Part shown: in pieces, positions 47,194 through 57,276 of the stretch
Numbering within the stretch: the first letter of the stretch is position 1
How the letters are laid out: every line of letters begins with the position of its first letter
Assembly: GCA_016714005.1 (NCBI GenBank)
Contig: JADJOA010000002.1
Coordinates: forward strand, 658,679 to 722,678
Origin: Bacteroidota bacterium
GTDB lineage: Bacteria; Bacteroidota; Bacteroidia; AKYH767-A; OLB10
Length of the DNA: 64,000 bases
Direction of reading: 5' to 3'
The notes under the pieces: generated by a model
Told to the model about the DNA's origin: nothing
The model's database searches: none
The model's input: the letters and a program-made list of their open reading frames with translations, nothing else
Made by a program: the position numbers and the translations under genes

Positions 47194-47460
47194 TTACTGG
47201 TCAGGAGCATATAAAACCATTATACCGCCATAAAGGTTTCCGTTCTTAAAAGCATAAGCACAGGCACGCCCATAATAGTGTACTCTTCACGTAATTCGCT
47301 GTGCATATCAATATCAATTTTACGAATAGAGATTTTTCCTTCCATTATTCTGCTAATGTCATCTAAAATGGGTTCAAGCCATTTGCAAGGCTCGCACCAT
47401 GAGGCATAAAATCTATAAGGACGGGGTTGGTGAATTGATGGCTTCTTTAAAAGATGTCAT
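47194..47460 (-). pseudogene. Thioredoxin gene broken by three indels
   Basis: Not visible as one open frame. Joining the frames gives about 90 residues: MTSFKEAINSP, PVLIDF, YASWCEPCKWLEPILDDISR, IRKIDIDMHSELREEYTIMG, VPVLMLFKNGNLYGG, and APDQ then stop. It has the thioredoxin active site WCEPCK, the cis-proline motif GVPVL and the right length for most of the fold. Missing bases: a C at ~47425, a T at ~47410 (before ASWCEPCK), and a T at ~47250. The C-terminus after YAPDQ may be truncated compared with normal thioredoxins. Either sequencing error or a real pseudogene. A disulfide reductase role is family knowledge. Confidence 0.75.
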
Positions 47461-47579
47461 GATAAAAGGACATTGAAAAACGAAACGCTTTTTGTAAAAC
47501 TGCGTCAAAGATAAAATATAATGAGTACGATAAATAATGAATATGCCTTTTATGTATTCTTGCTTGTAAATCAAAGGTA

Positions 47580-48565
47580 ATGTTTAAGACTTATATACTG
47601 AGTTTTTTTGTTTGTTGTATGCTGATTGGCTGCAATTCAAAAATGGAAAACTCAAAACAAAAACCCATAGTTGGCTTTTTAGATTTTGTTGAAGATGCAA
47701 CACTTGCTCAAGCAAAACAAGGTTTTTTTGATGCACTTACAAAAAGCGGCTATTCAGAAAAGGATTCAACTATTGAAATAATCTACCAGAATGCCCAAGG
47801 CGACCAGCCTACATTATTGCAGGCATGTGATTTATTAATTTCGAAAAAAGTTGATTTGATTGCTGCCAACACAACTCTTGCAACAATAACATCGGTGCAG
47901 CGCTCAAAAGATCTACCTTCCGGCAAGGTAGGAATTCCAGTGTGCATGATGGTGGCCCCACGGCCTGATATTGCCGGGCTAACAGATAAGAACGGCAATG
48001 CTCCGAAAAATCTTTTTGGCGTTTATGAGACATTGGAATATATAGACACATCCATTGCATTGATAAAACAACTGAAGCCCGGTGCAAAAATCATTGGCAC
48101 AATTTATAACCAAAGTGAACCACAATCACGCGATGCCTTTAATCAGTTAGAAAAAAATTGCAAGCAGTTGGGGTTACAGTTGGTTTCTGTTCCTGTAAAC
48201 AACTCCAGCGAAAGTCAGTTAGCAACACAATCATTACTAACCAAAAACCGGATGTGTTTTTTTGCTTTGCCGGATAATGTAATTTTGCATCATTTGAAAC
48301 TATTTTAAAAAGTTGTAATGAATCAAAGGTTCCTATATTTACGAGCGAAGCAGGTTTAGTTTCACGCGGTGCAGTTGCATCTTATGGTGCCGATTTTTAT
48401 TTATGGGGGTACCAGGCAGGTGAACAAGTGGGATTATTCTTAAGAGAAAAAACACTTGCAAACTTAAAACCCGAAATAGTTAAAGTACGCAAACGCGTGT
48501 TGAACAAAACTGCTGCAAATATCTTCGGAATTGTTGCTGATAGTACATTTACATTGGTTAACTGA
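47580..48565 (+). CDS. ABC transporter substrate-binding lipoprotein (TrpX-like, PF04392 type), frameshifted
   Basis: About 328 residues. Lipoprotein signal with lipobox MLIGC; then GFLDFVEDATLAQAKQGFFDAL, LLISKKVDLIAANTTLATITS, KPGAKIIGTIYNQSEPQS, and, after repair, PDVFFALPDNVIFASFETIL, PIFTSEAGLVSRGAVASYG and FYLWGYQAGEQVG. This fits the ABC_sub_bind family of tryptophan/tyrosine-type importers. Breaks at ~48245-48290: missing A before CCGGATG, surplus T in the T7, missing T at ~48288. The permease gene follows 8 bp downstream and the ATPase overlaps that. Confidence 0.85.
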
Positions 48566-48573
48566 ATAGACGC

Positions 48574-49447
48574 TTGGATTTTTACACTTCCGCCATCATT
48601 CAATCATTTGCGTTTGCAGGAATGTGTTTGGGAATTTTTCTCACACTAAAGATTTTTAACATCCCTGATATAACCACCGATGGCAGTTTTACTTTAGGCG
48701 GAGCCGTAACAGCCGTAATGCTCATCAATAATTACAATCCTCTTATCACATTACTTGTTGTTTTACTTGCCGGTGCTTTTGCCGGAATAATAACAGGGAT
48801 TGTTCATGCCAAACTAAAAGTAAACGCATTGCTTGCAGGTATTTTAACCATGACGGCATTGTACTCTGTTAACCTGATGATAATGGGAAGGTCTAATATT
48901 CCTTTGGTAGATGCGCAAAATATTTTCTCTTTTTTTTCTGCAGACTCAAATTCGCAAACAGAAGGAATGGTACTGATGTTTTTTGTTTTGTTTCTACTTT
49001 TATTAATGGGTTGGCTGTTACATACAGATTTTGGAATTGCCATGCGAACAACCGGTAATAATGAAATGATGGCAAGAGCAGTGGGCATTAATACTTCTGC
49101 AATGAAAGTGTACGGACTTGCTTTAGCAAATGCGCTAACAGCATTAAGTGGTTACATGATGGTGCAATACCAGGGATTTGTGGATATTAATATGGGAATA
49201 GGAATAGTAATTTCGGGATTAGGTTCTGTAATGATAGGTGAAGCGCTTTTGAAAATTTTAAGAAAAGATAATTTGTGGTTGCAAATAATTTTTGTGGTTA
49301 TAGGTGCAATCGCTTTTAGGTTGGTATTAGCGTATGCATTATCATGGACTCAGCCCTAATTATTTAAAATTAGTTACGGCAAGCATTGTGTTGTTTATAG
49401 TTTCTGTTTCATGGTTTTTAAAAAGAAGAAGCGATGATAGAAATTAA
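48574..49447 (+). CDS. ABC transporter permease (TrpY-like, BPD_transp_2 type), frameshifted at its end
   Basis: About 291 residues, starting at a TTG (48574). Eight or nine hydrophobic helices (AIIQSFAFAGMCLGIFLTL, PLITLLVVLLAGAFAGIITG, VLMFFVLFLLLLMGWLL). The conserved block GFVDINMGIGIVISGLGSVMIGEA matches the PF02653-type permeases paired with PF04392 binding proteins. The frame ends early at TQP, where CCC should be CC; the true end is NYLKLVTASIVLFIVSVSW, then FLKRRSDDRN, stopping at 49447. It overlaps the start of the ATPase gene (49434). Confidence 0.87.
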
Positions 49448-50181
49448 AGAAGCATCTAAAATTTTTCATCCTGATACTGCGCAACAGACTATTGCACTCA
49501 ATAACATTAATCTTAAAATTAACAAAGGAGAATTTTTAGTGTTGGTTGGGAGTAACGGCTCCGGAAAATCAACTTTGTTAAATGCTATTGCAGGAGTAAC
49601 ATCACTAACAAAAGGTAAAATAATTTTTTGATGGCAGTGATGTAACTTCCTTACAAGATTTTGAACGCAGCAAATGGGTCGCAAAAATTTTTCAGAATCC
49701 GTTGGCAGGCACTGCACCCGATTTAACTGTGCTTGATAATTTTAGAATGGCTGCTTTGCGAACAAAAAATAAAAGTTTGCGAACAGGTATATCAAATAAA
49801 TTTATTGAGTCTGTACAGGAAAAAATAAATGTGTTGAGTTTAGGATTAGAAAATAAAGTTTATAATAAAATGGGCTCTCTATCTGGCGGTCAGCGGCAGG
49901 CATTAACATTGTTGATGGCGGTGATGGATAATTGCAAAGTACTTTTAATGGATGAACCTACAGCATCGCTTGACCCGCGAAGTGCAGAAACCGTAATGAG
50001 CATTGCACAAAAACTGATTAGCAAAAATAATCTTACTGCTATATTGGTTACGCATAATATGAAAGATGCGATCCATTATGGAAACAGAATCATACAAATG
50101 AAGGAAGGAAAAATTCTGCGTGACCTAAAGAAGGAAGAGAAATTCAATCTTACTTTAAATGAATTATATGAGTGGTTTTAA
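49434..50181 (+). CDS. ABC transporter ATP-binding protein (TrpZ-like), frameshifted
   Basis: About 249 residues. Walker A GSNGSGKSTLL, Q-loop FQNPLAGTAPDLTV, signature LSGGQRQAL, Walker B LLMDEPTASLDP and H-loop THNMKDA. The extra-T break at ~49624-49629 (T6 instead of T5) interrupts between GKIIF and DGSDVTSLQDFE. With the two genes upstream it forms a complete binding-protein-dependent importer. By similarity to streptococcal TrpXYZ the substrate could be an aromatic amino acid; this is a guess. Confidence 0.88.
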
Positions 50182-50211
50182 TGTCTCCTATAAAGCCATC
50201 TCCATAAAAAG

Positions 50212-50235
50212 CCCGGAGCAAATATTTACTCCGGG
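50212..50235 (-). terminator. Terminator of the 50288-50704 gene
   Basis: CCCGGAG at 50212-50218 and CTCCGGG at 50229-50235 with a 10-base loop; on the minus strand it is followed by a T5 tract (TTTTTATGG). Confidence 0.6.
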
Positions 50236-50287
50236 TAATAAACTAATAACTGTAAAAAGGGACTTTCTTAATTAAGATTTTAAAAAA

Positions 50288-50704
50288 TTAATTTACTCTC
50301 CATACGGGGTTTCTTCCCATAAACAAAGAGGTTTTGCTTTTCGTTCTATCCTGATCTTTGTCTTTATAAATCTCGTTCCAGTAATCGGTAAGTTGCCTGT
50401 TTGTTATTTCATAGTAATTAATTTCTCCCTTAACATTATGTTCCCAGCAAAACAACAGATTCTTGTACAACTGGTTAAGATATCTAAGATTTTTAGCAGC
50501 AGTATTACCTAACTGCCCCTTACCGTGCAATCCTTTAATATAAAACTTGAATTTTTTAAATAATGTAGGCTTTACTTCCTTATCAGGTTCAAGTAAAACT
50601 TGTCCGTCATTGTCTACTATTATGTCGTAGTCTTTATCATAGTTTGATGTTTGGGCTATCAGGTCGCTTAGCTCACTGAGAGTGGGTGTGTAGAAGAGAT
50701 TCAT
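50288..50704 (-). CDS. Conserved hypothetical protein
   Basis: 138 residues, soluble, intact. Starts MNLFYTPTLSELSDLIAQTS; has YDIIVDNDGQVLLEPD and FKFYIKGLHGKGQLGN in the first half, and FCWEHNVKGEINYYEI in the second. No signal peptide or TM segment. The C-terminal third is Lys/Asp-rich. I do not recognise the family. It sits 33 bp after the DUF6799-like gene in the same direction. Confidence 0.65.
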   Translation of the reverse strand: MNLFYTPTLSELSDLIAQTSNYDKDYDIIVDNDGQVLLEPDKEVKPTLFKKFKFYIKGLHGKGQLGNTAAKNLRYLNQLYKNLLFCWEHNVKGEINYYEITNRQLTDYWNEIYKDKDQDRTKSKTSLFMGRNPVWRVN

Positions 50705-50737
50705 GGCGATTTTGTTTTAAAGTGTATTATTGATTGA

Positions 50738-51090
50738 TTATTGGCTTTTGTCTTTTTCAGGAGAGGCGTTGCTTTTAATTTCTCTTTCTTCAGCGCTTGT
50801 TGTTACCATATCTCCGTTACTATTAATACAATCTCCATCCTTCAACTTAAACATCTTCTCTTTATTTTTAAGTACCGATCCATCACGCTTTACTGTTAAC
50901 CCATTATCAAGAATAACATCTTTTGTAATTACCTTGTTTTCCTGCACCACAACTAAACGATTGCCTTTTGCATTCCACAGAACATCACACCGGGCTTTGT
51001 CATATTAGAATAATCCTTAGGCGATTCTTGTGCAAACGAACCTGTAAAGATTACACAACTCAAAATTAATATGGCAATTCTACCTTTCAT
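50738..51090 (-). CDS. DUF6799-like exported protein, frameshifted
   Basis: About 117 residues. ATG at 51090 starts a signal peptide (MKGRIAILILSCVIFTGSFAQ); one missing base at ~50992 separates KDYSNMTKPG from CDVLWNAKGNRL. The remainder (ITKDVILDNGLTVKRDGSVL, then MFKLKDGDCINSNGDM) has the repeated DG/NG pattern of DUF6799 proteins of Bacteroidota. Function unknown. The annotated frame alone would start only at ~50950. Confidence 0.7.
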
Positions 51091-51253
51091 ATAGCCTAAT
51101 GTTATTTTTACATTACCATTACAGCACAAAAGTGTAGTGGCTGAGATATTAAATCATTACTTTCACTTTCATTTGTAATATTTACACCTCCAAAACATCT
51201 TATACTTTATTGAGTTGAATTTGAGTTAGCTACATTAGCCAACAAATTTTTTT

Positions 51254-52210
51254 ATGACACACTCACTGTGGCAACAGCAAATAGAAGAGGCTATCTCCAA
51301 AATTAACTTCAACAAAACGCCCAACGACCTCTACGATCCCATAAGATATTCACTGGGGCTAATTGGTAAACGACTAAGGCCATTGCTCGTTTTTTGTGGT
51401 TGCGATTTATTTAACGGGAATACTCAGGAGATTGTAAATGCGGCAGCCGGTATTGAGGTGTTTCACAATTTTACTCTGTTGCACGATGATATTATGGACA
51501 ACGCCCCAATGCGCAGAGGTATGCCCACGGTGCACACTAAGTGGAACAGCAATGTTGCAATACTTGCGGGCGATACCATGTTTGTAAAAGCATTTGAGTT
51601 GGTGATGATGGTGCCGGAAAAATATATGAAAGTGGTACTTGATTTATTTTGCAAAACCGCCACTGAAGTTTGCGAAGGACAGCAACTTGACATGGATTTT
51701 GAAAAGCAAAGAACTGTTTCTATTGATGAATATATTCACATGATAAAATTAAAAACATCCGTGCTTTTGGCTTGCAGTTTAAAAACAGGCGCATTGGTTG
51801 CCGGTGCTAACGCAGATGATACTGAACACATTTATGAGTTTGGAAAAAATGTGGGCATTGCTTTTCAAATACAGGACGATTTGTTGGATGCTTACGGCAA
51901 TACAGAAAAATTCGGGAAACAGGTTGGTGGCGATATTATTTCCAACAAAAAAACCATCCTTTATTTAGAAGCATTGCAGTTGGCAAATGGTGAACAGAGA
52001 AAACAACTACAGGAAATTTATGATGGCGTAATAAAATTAAATGATGCCGAAAAAGTGGAAACCGTAAAAACAATTTTTAATGCGTTAGAAATTCATCAGC
52101 ATGTTAAAGTATTAATGGATAAGTATTACAACAGCGCTGTGTCTCATCTGGATTTGACAACTGCTTCCACACAGAAAAAGAAAGTCTCATTGCTTTTTGC
52201 AATCAGTTAA
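51254..52210 (+). CDS. Polyprenyl diphosphate synthase (farnesyl/geranylgeranyl type)
   Basis: 318 residues. First Asp-rich motif LLHDDIMDNAPMRRG (DDxxD), second QIQDDLLDAYG, and Lys/Arg residues for diphosphate binding (GKRLRPLLV near residue 40). It condenses isopentenyl diphosphate with allylic diphosphates to make short or medium isoprenoid chains for quinones or lipid carriers. Product chain length cannot be read securely. Intact; it ends 19 bp before tyrS, which is convergent. Confidence 0.93.
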   Translation: MTHSLWQQQIEEAISKINFNKTPNDLYDPIRYSLGLIGKRLRPLLVFCGCDLFNGNTQEIVNAAAGIEVFHNFTLLHDDIMDNAPMRRGMPTVHTKWNSNVAILAGDTMFVKAFELVMMVPEKYMKVVLDLFCKTATEVCEGQQLDMDFEKQRTVSIDEYIHMIKLKTSVLLACSLKTGALVAGANADDTEHIYEFGKNVGIAFQIQDDLLDAYGNTEKFGKQVGGDIISNKKTILYLEALQLANGEQRKQLQEIYDGVIKLNDAEKVETVKTIFNALEIHQHVKVLMDKYYNSAVSHLDLTTASTQKKKVSLLFAIS

Positions 52211-52229
52211 TGCAAAGAGAAAATTGATG

Positions 52230-53510
52230 CTACTCTACTTTTAACAAGTAATAATTCTTTTTGCCTTTTTGCACCAAAATAAATTTATTGTTGAGTAAGT
52301 TTAAACTGTTTGCAATTGCATTTGCATCAGCAATTTTTTCTTTGTTAATAGAAACGCCTCCCGCCTGAATCATTTTGCGTGCTTCACCTTTTGAAGAAAA
52401 AATACTTGTTGCAGTTGCCATTAAATCCAAAAGCGGAATTCCGTTTTCTAATTCATTATGCTTAACGGTATAAGCATTTTTATCTAAACTCAAAAATACC
52501 GACTCTAAATCATCATTGCTCATTCGCTTCATGTCATCAATGCTGCCATTAAAAAATATTTCAGAAATCTCAACTGCCTTTTCATAATCACTCAAAGAGT
52601 GTACTCGTGTTGTAATATCCTTTGCCAGGGTTTTTTGAAGTAAGCGTTGGTGGGGGGCTCCACTGTGTTGCTGTTCTAATGCTTCCACCTCTTCCTTACC
52701 CAACAAGGTAAAAGTACGTATGTAATTTTTTACATCGCCATCACTTGCATTTAACCAAAACTGATAAAAAGCATAGGGCGATGTTCGTTTTGCATCAAGC
52801 CAAATGTTACCGCCTTCGGTTTTGCCAAACTTGGTTCCATCAGCTTTTTTTATCAATTGCGTAGTTAACGCAAATGCTTCACCGGAAGCTTTTCTCCTGA
52901 TTAGTTCAGTACCAGTAACAATATTTCCCCATTGGTCGCTACCTCCCATCTGCAATTTAATGCCTTGATTTTTCCAGAGATAATAGAAATCATACCCCTG
53001 CACTAACTGGTATGAAAACTCGGTAAAAGACATTCCGTTTTCCAACCGATTTTTTACACTGTCTTTTGCCAGCATATAATTTACAGAAATATATTTACCT
53101 ACATCGCGAATAAATTCAAGGAAAGTAAAATTCTTAAACCAATCGTAGTTATTTACAATTTGTGCAGAGTTGTTGCCGCAATTAAAATCAAGAAATTTTT
53201 CTAATTGCTTTTTTTGACACGTTAAATTGTGGTGTAATAAATCTTCGCTTAACAAATTTCTTTCTAATGATTTGCCCGATGGATCACCCACCATGCCCGT
53301 AGCTCCACCAACCAATGCAATAGGCTTATGTCCGCATTGCTGAAAACGCAGCAGCGTCATTACCTGTACCAGGTTGCCTACACCTAATGAATCAGCAGTT
53401 GGGTCAAATCCAATATAGCCGCTAACCATTTCTTTATTCAGCAACTCTTCGGTGCCGGGCATCATATCATGCAAAATATTGCGCCAGCGTAGTTCTTCAA
53501 CAAAGTTCAT
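52230..53510 (-). CDS. tyrS: Tyrosyl-tRNA synthetase
   Basis: 426 residues from the ATG at 53510 (MNFVEELRWRNILHDMMPG); the frame opens 19 codons earlier. Class I marks: YIGFDPTADSLGVGNL (HIGH-like), GGATGMVGDPSGKS, YQLVQGYDFYYLW, GGSDQWGNI and the KMSKS-like KFGKTEGGN. The C-terminal S4 domain (ARKMIQAGGVSINKEKI) binds tRNA. It attaches tyrosine to tRNA-Tyr. Downstream of rodA in the same direction, 43 bp away. Confidence 0.97.
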   Translation of the reverse strand: MNFVEELRWRNILHDMMPGTEELLNKEMVSGYIGFDPTADSLGVGNLVQVMTLLRFQQCGHKPIALVGGATGMVGDPSGKSLERNLLSEDLLHHNLTCQKKQLEKFLDFNCGNNSAQIVNNYDWFKNFTFLEFIRDVGKYISVNYMLAKDSVKNRLENGMSFTEFSYQLVQGYDFYYLWKNQGIKLQMGGSDQWGNIVTGTELIRRKASGEAFALTTQLIKKADGTKFGKTEGGNIWLDAKRTSPYAFYQFWLNASDGDVKNYIRTFTLLGKEEVEALEQQHSGAPHQRLLQKTLAKDITTRVHSLSDYEKAVEISEIFFNGSIDDMKRMSNDDLESVFLSLDKNAYTVKHNELENGIPLLDLMATATSIFSSKGEARKMIQAGGVSINKEKIADANAIANSLNLLNNKFILVQKGKKNYYLLKVE

Positions 53511-53553
53511 ATCTGTAAAATGAAGGGGTGAAAATAAGAAAGAAGGAGAATGG

Positions 53554-54812
53554 TTACCGAAGAACAAACGTCCTGTAACTATCCAGCTTTATTAAAATAA
53601 AAAGCAAAATAGTAAACGACCAAAGCGATGAACCGCCATAACTGAAAAATGGAAGCGGTATGCCTATTACAGGCATTAACCCTATAGTCATGCCAATGTT
53701 AACCATAAAGTGAAAGAAAATAATGGAGGCCACCCCATATGCATATATACGGGCGAAGTTTGACTTCTGCCTTTCAGCAATTATTAAATGCGAAACAGCA
53801 GTGATAGAAATAAAAGTATTACCACTGCCGATCCTATAAAACCCCACTCTTCGCCAACGGTGCAAAAAATAAAATCTGTACTTTGTTCGGGTACAAAATC
53901 AAATTTTGTTTGAGTGCCTTGTAAATAGCCCTTACCGCAGAAGCCACCGCTGCCTATAGCTATTAAACTTTGGTTCAGATTGTAGCCCGCTCCTTTTAAA
54001 TCGGTTTCTTTTCCAAGCAAAACATCAATACGTTTTTTCTGATGCTTTTCAAGCACGTTGTGAAATACATAATCAACACTGAACACTACCCCAACGGACA
54101 AGATTAAAATACCGGCAATGGGCAACACTAAAGTTTTGTTGCGGAATAATAAAAGTATAACAACAGCAATAATGCTCAATGCTATTATCAAAGTCATTTT
54201 AGGGAGAACAAGCGAAAGAATAAATAATGCAACAGCAAGTACGCCAAGCAATAATAATCCACCCGACAACCCTTCGCGATATAGAACTAAGACGAACGAT
54301 GAAAATACCAATGCAACTCCCGTTTCGTTTTCTAATAAAATCAACAACATTGGAATTACAATCATGGCAACACAGGTAATTTTTGTTCTTGTTTCGCTAA
54401 ACCTTATTCCCATCGTGCTTAAATATTTTGCCAATGCAAGAGCTGTTGCGAACTTTGCAAATTCAGCAGGCTGTATGCCAAAGCTTCCAAACCTAAACCA
54501 CGATTTGCTTCCCGCAACCTCATGACCCAAAAACAACACAGCAATTAAACTAATAATGCTTACACCGTAAACCACATAAGCAAATGCATCAAAAAATTTT
54601 CCGTCAATAACCAATACAAAAACAATAAGCACCAAGGCAGTGAGTATCCACATCAATTGCCGTCCATAGTTTTGTGTTACGTCAAAAATATTGTCATGTT
54701 GTTGGTTAAAAACAGCGGCATAAATATTCAGCCATCCTGCAATAACCATTACAAAATAGAGCAACACTGTAATCCAGTCTATATTTTGAAATATGCTACG
54801 CTGCCGCCTCAT
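53554..54812 (-). CDS. rodA: Rod-shape/peptidoglycan glycosyltransferase RodA (SEDS), frameshifted
   Basis: About 420 residues. Ten or so membrane helices. SEDS marks: GSKSWFRFGSFGIQPAEFAK, VFSSFVLVLYREGLS, KKRIDVLLG, AIGSGGFCGKGYLQGTQTK, FDFVPEQSTDFIFCTVGEEW and, after the break, GIPLPFFSYGGSSLW. The break at ~53790 needs one extra C (restored FRHLIIAERQKSNFARIYAYG). RodA polymerises glycan strands with PBP2. It overlaps the pbp2 gene by 4 bp. Confidence 0.92.
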
Positions 54813-56755
54813 GGTTTTGCCTTTCCATTGTATGATGATGATTTCCCAAAAGAAGTATTTACTTGCACTACCAACAAACTATCTTTTTTTGCAATGGCAG
54901 CCGTGTCCGTTTTTTGTTGCTGCAACTGCAAACTGCGGTAATAATAATCGGGCAACAGATTTCCTTCCATCATTCTTTTTTCTACATCAGGTCTTTTAAT
55001 AGTATCTAACAAATACTTCTCCATCATTAAGCTTGCAATTGGAACTGCCCATGTTGCGCCAAAACCCGAATTCTCTACCATTACTGCAATAACAATTTTA
55101 GGATTTTCTCTTGGCGCAAAGCACACAAACAAACTGTGGTCTTTGCCATGCGGGTTTTCGGCAGTGCCTGTTTTTCCACAAACTACAATACTATCTTTTA
55201 TCAAACTTGCGTTGCGGGCAGTGCCTGCTTCCACTACTCTTTGCATACCATCAATTACTACATTAAATGTTTGTGGCTTTACCAAACAGAAATGTTTTTC
55301 AAGCAAATTGCGTGTATCGTTTTTCCGTTCTCCAATTTTTTTGACAACGTGTGGCGTATAATAAAAACCCTTGTTGGCAATAATGCAGGTAATGTTTGCC
55401 ATTTGGAGGGGCGTAATTCCCAATTCACCCTGCCCTATTCCAAGCGAATAAATAGTTGATGCCTTCCATCTGCCTTTGCCGTAAATTTTATCGTAAAACT
55501 CAACAGATGGCACTAATCCTTTTAATTCATGTGGCATATCAACGCCAATTTTTACGCCAATGCCAAAACTATTTACATACTTGCGCCAGGTGCGATAACC
55601 ATTTTCACTGCTGCCGTACTTGTTGCTCTCAACAAATGACCTAAACACATTACAGAAATATGGATTGCAGGAATACTGAATGCTTCCTTCCAATGCAATA
55701 GGCGGATGGGGATGGCACTTTACCGATTTGCTGCCAACCGTAAAAACATGAGCATAGCTTGTGCCTGGAGAAATAATATTTTCTTCCAAAGCACTTAACG
55801 CCCCCGTTAGTTTAAAAGTTGACCCGGGAGGATAATATGCCTGCATAGCTCTGTTAAACAATGGCTTTAGGGTATCCTTTAAAAGTGTTACATAATTTTT
55901 TGAACGCACACGACCTACTAACAAATTGGGATCATAAGTTGGGCCGTTAACCATTGCCAGTATTTCACCTGTTGATGGTTCAATAGCAACCACACTTCCC
56001 AATTTGTTTTGCATGAGTTGCTCAGCATACAGTTGAAGTTCGGCATCAAGCGTAAGTGATAAGTTTTCACCGGCTACAGAAATGGTGTCATACCTTCCCT
56101 CTTCAAACTTACCTTTTTCGCGGTTAAATACATCAACCAATGCATAACGCACACCACGCCTTCCGCGCAACTCTTTTTCGTAACTCTGTTCTACTCCACT
56201 TATGCCAATGTAATCGCCCATTTGGTAATACTGATTGCGCTCAACAACTTTTTCATCAACCTCACCCAAATAACCAAGCAGGTGGGCTGCAATGGCATCG
56301 GGGTATTTGCGTATGGTACGCGGCTGGCAATAAAAGCCGTTGAACTTATACAGCTTTTCCTGAAACGAAGCATATGTTTGTGCCGATAATTGTTTTTCAA
56401 AAATGGAGGCTTTGTAAGGAGAATAAATTTTCGCTTTTTGGAATTTTTTGCTGAAATCTTCAATAGTGATTCCTATCAGTTTACAAAAATCTGTAGTGTC
56501 AATATTTTTTACATCCTTAGGTACAATCATTAAATCGTAAACCGCTTCGTTATACACCATTAGTTTTCCGTTACGGTCATATATCAATCCGCGTGATGGG
56601 TAATCGGTGATTCTGCGCAGCACATTTGAGTTGGCAGAAATTTTATAACGATCCTCTACAACCTGCAAGAAAAACAAACGCGCCAGATAAATTACAGCTA
56701 CAATTGAGAAGAGTGCAAAAAAAATAATGCGGTGCCCACCCTGTATAAACTTCAT
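54809..56755 (-). CDS. mrdA: Penicillin-binding protein 2 (elongation transpeptidase)
   Basis: 648 residues, intact. One N-terminal TM helix (IIFFALFSIVAVIYLARLFFL), a pedestal domain (~45-240; DYPSRGLIYDRNGKLMVYN), and a class B transpeptidase domain. Active-site motifs: PPGSTFK (Ser312), YSCN (SxN), and CGKTGTAENP (KTG). It cross-links peptidoglycan in cell elongation together with RodA, encoded just downstream. Upstream, mreD ends 2 bp before its start. The C-terminal ~50 residues (LQLQQQKTDTAAIAKKDS) are a low-complexity tail. Confidence 0.95.
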   Translation of the reverse strand: MKFIQGGHRIIFFALFSIVAVIYLARLFFLQVVEDRYKISANSNVLRRITDYPSRGLIYDRNGKLMVYNEAVYDLMIVPKDVKNIDTTDFCKLIGITIEDFSKKFQKAKIYSPYKASIFEKQLSAQTYASFQEKLYKFNGFYCQPRTIRKYPDAIAAHLLGYLGEVDEKVVERNQYYQMGDYIGISGVEQSYEKELRGRRGVRYALVDVFNREKGKFEEGRYDTISVAGENLSLTLDAELQLYAEQLMQNKLGSVVAIEPSTGEILAMVNGPTYDPNLLVGRVRSKNYVTLLKDTLKPLFNRAMQAYYPPGSTFKLTGALSALEENIISPGTSYAHVFTVGSKSVKCHPHPPIALEGSIQYSCNPYFCNVFRSFVESNKYGSSENGYRTWRKYVNSFGIGVKIGVDMPHELKGLVPSVEFYDKIYGKGRWKASTIYSLGIGQGELGITPLQMANITCIIANKGFYYTPHVVKKIGERKNDTRNLLEKHFCLVKPQTFNVVIDGMQRVVEAGTARNASLIKDSIVVCGKTGTAENPHGKDHSLFVCFAPRENPKIVIAVMVENSGFGATWAVPIASLMMEKYLLDTIKRPDVEKRMMEGNLLPDYYYRSLQLQQQKTDTAAIAKKDSLLVVQVNTSFGKSSSYNGKAKP

Positions 56756-56757
56756 TT

Positions 56758-57276
56758 CTATTTGCTGGTTTTGGTGCTGCCAAATAAAAACTGGCTAATG
56801 AAAATAATGATGATGGTAACAATGGATGAAAGAAATGCACGGGTTAATGTAGAGAAGAATTCGCTGAAGCGAAACACCTCTACAAAAAACAAAACAATAT
56901 GATGGCTCAATACCATTACAACGCAATAAATTATAAACCATTGTAAACCCATTTGTTTGATGGTGGGAGATGAATCGGCTTCGTACCCTTCGCGAGGCGA
57001 TAGCGCACGCAAAATACCGGGGCGGGCAAAGCCGGCAAAAACAGTTGCCGCTGAATGCAGCCCTAAAGTGTTTGAAAAAACATCAACCGTTAAGCCCAGC
57101 GCAAAAGATAAAACAAGCAGCAATGTTTTAGGAGTACGAACGGGCAACAGCATTACAAACAAAACATAAATGTACGGGTTAATATAACCGCCCAGTTTGA
57201 TGTTGTTAAACAACACCACCTGCACCAGCACAAGAATAATGAACCTGAAAAAAATTCTTAATACTTCAATTCCCAT
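56758..57276 (-). CDS. mreD: Rod shape-determining protein MreD
   Basis: 172 residues, intact. Five or six membrane helices: FRFIILVLVQVVLFNNIKLG at the start, NPYIYVLFVMLLPVRTPKTL, LLVLSFALGLTVDVFSNTLGLH (MreD-typical), and two near the C-terminus. MreD is a membrane partner of MreC and RodA/PBP2 in the elongasome. Its start overlaps the end of mreC by 11 bp and its end abuts pbp2, so it is translationally coupled. Confidence 0.9.
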   Translation of the reverse strand: MGIEVLRIFFRFIILVLVQVVLFNNIKLGGYINPYIYVLFVMLLPVRTPKTLLLVLSFALGLTVDVFSNTLGLHSAATVFAGFARPGILRALSPREGYEADSSPTIKQMGLQWFIIYCVVMVLSHHIVLFFVEVFRFSEFFSTLTRAFLSSIVTIIIIFISQFLFGSTKTSK

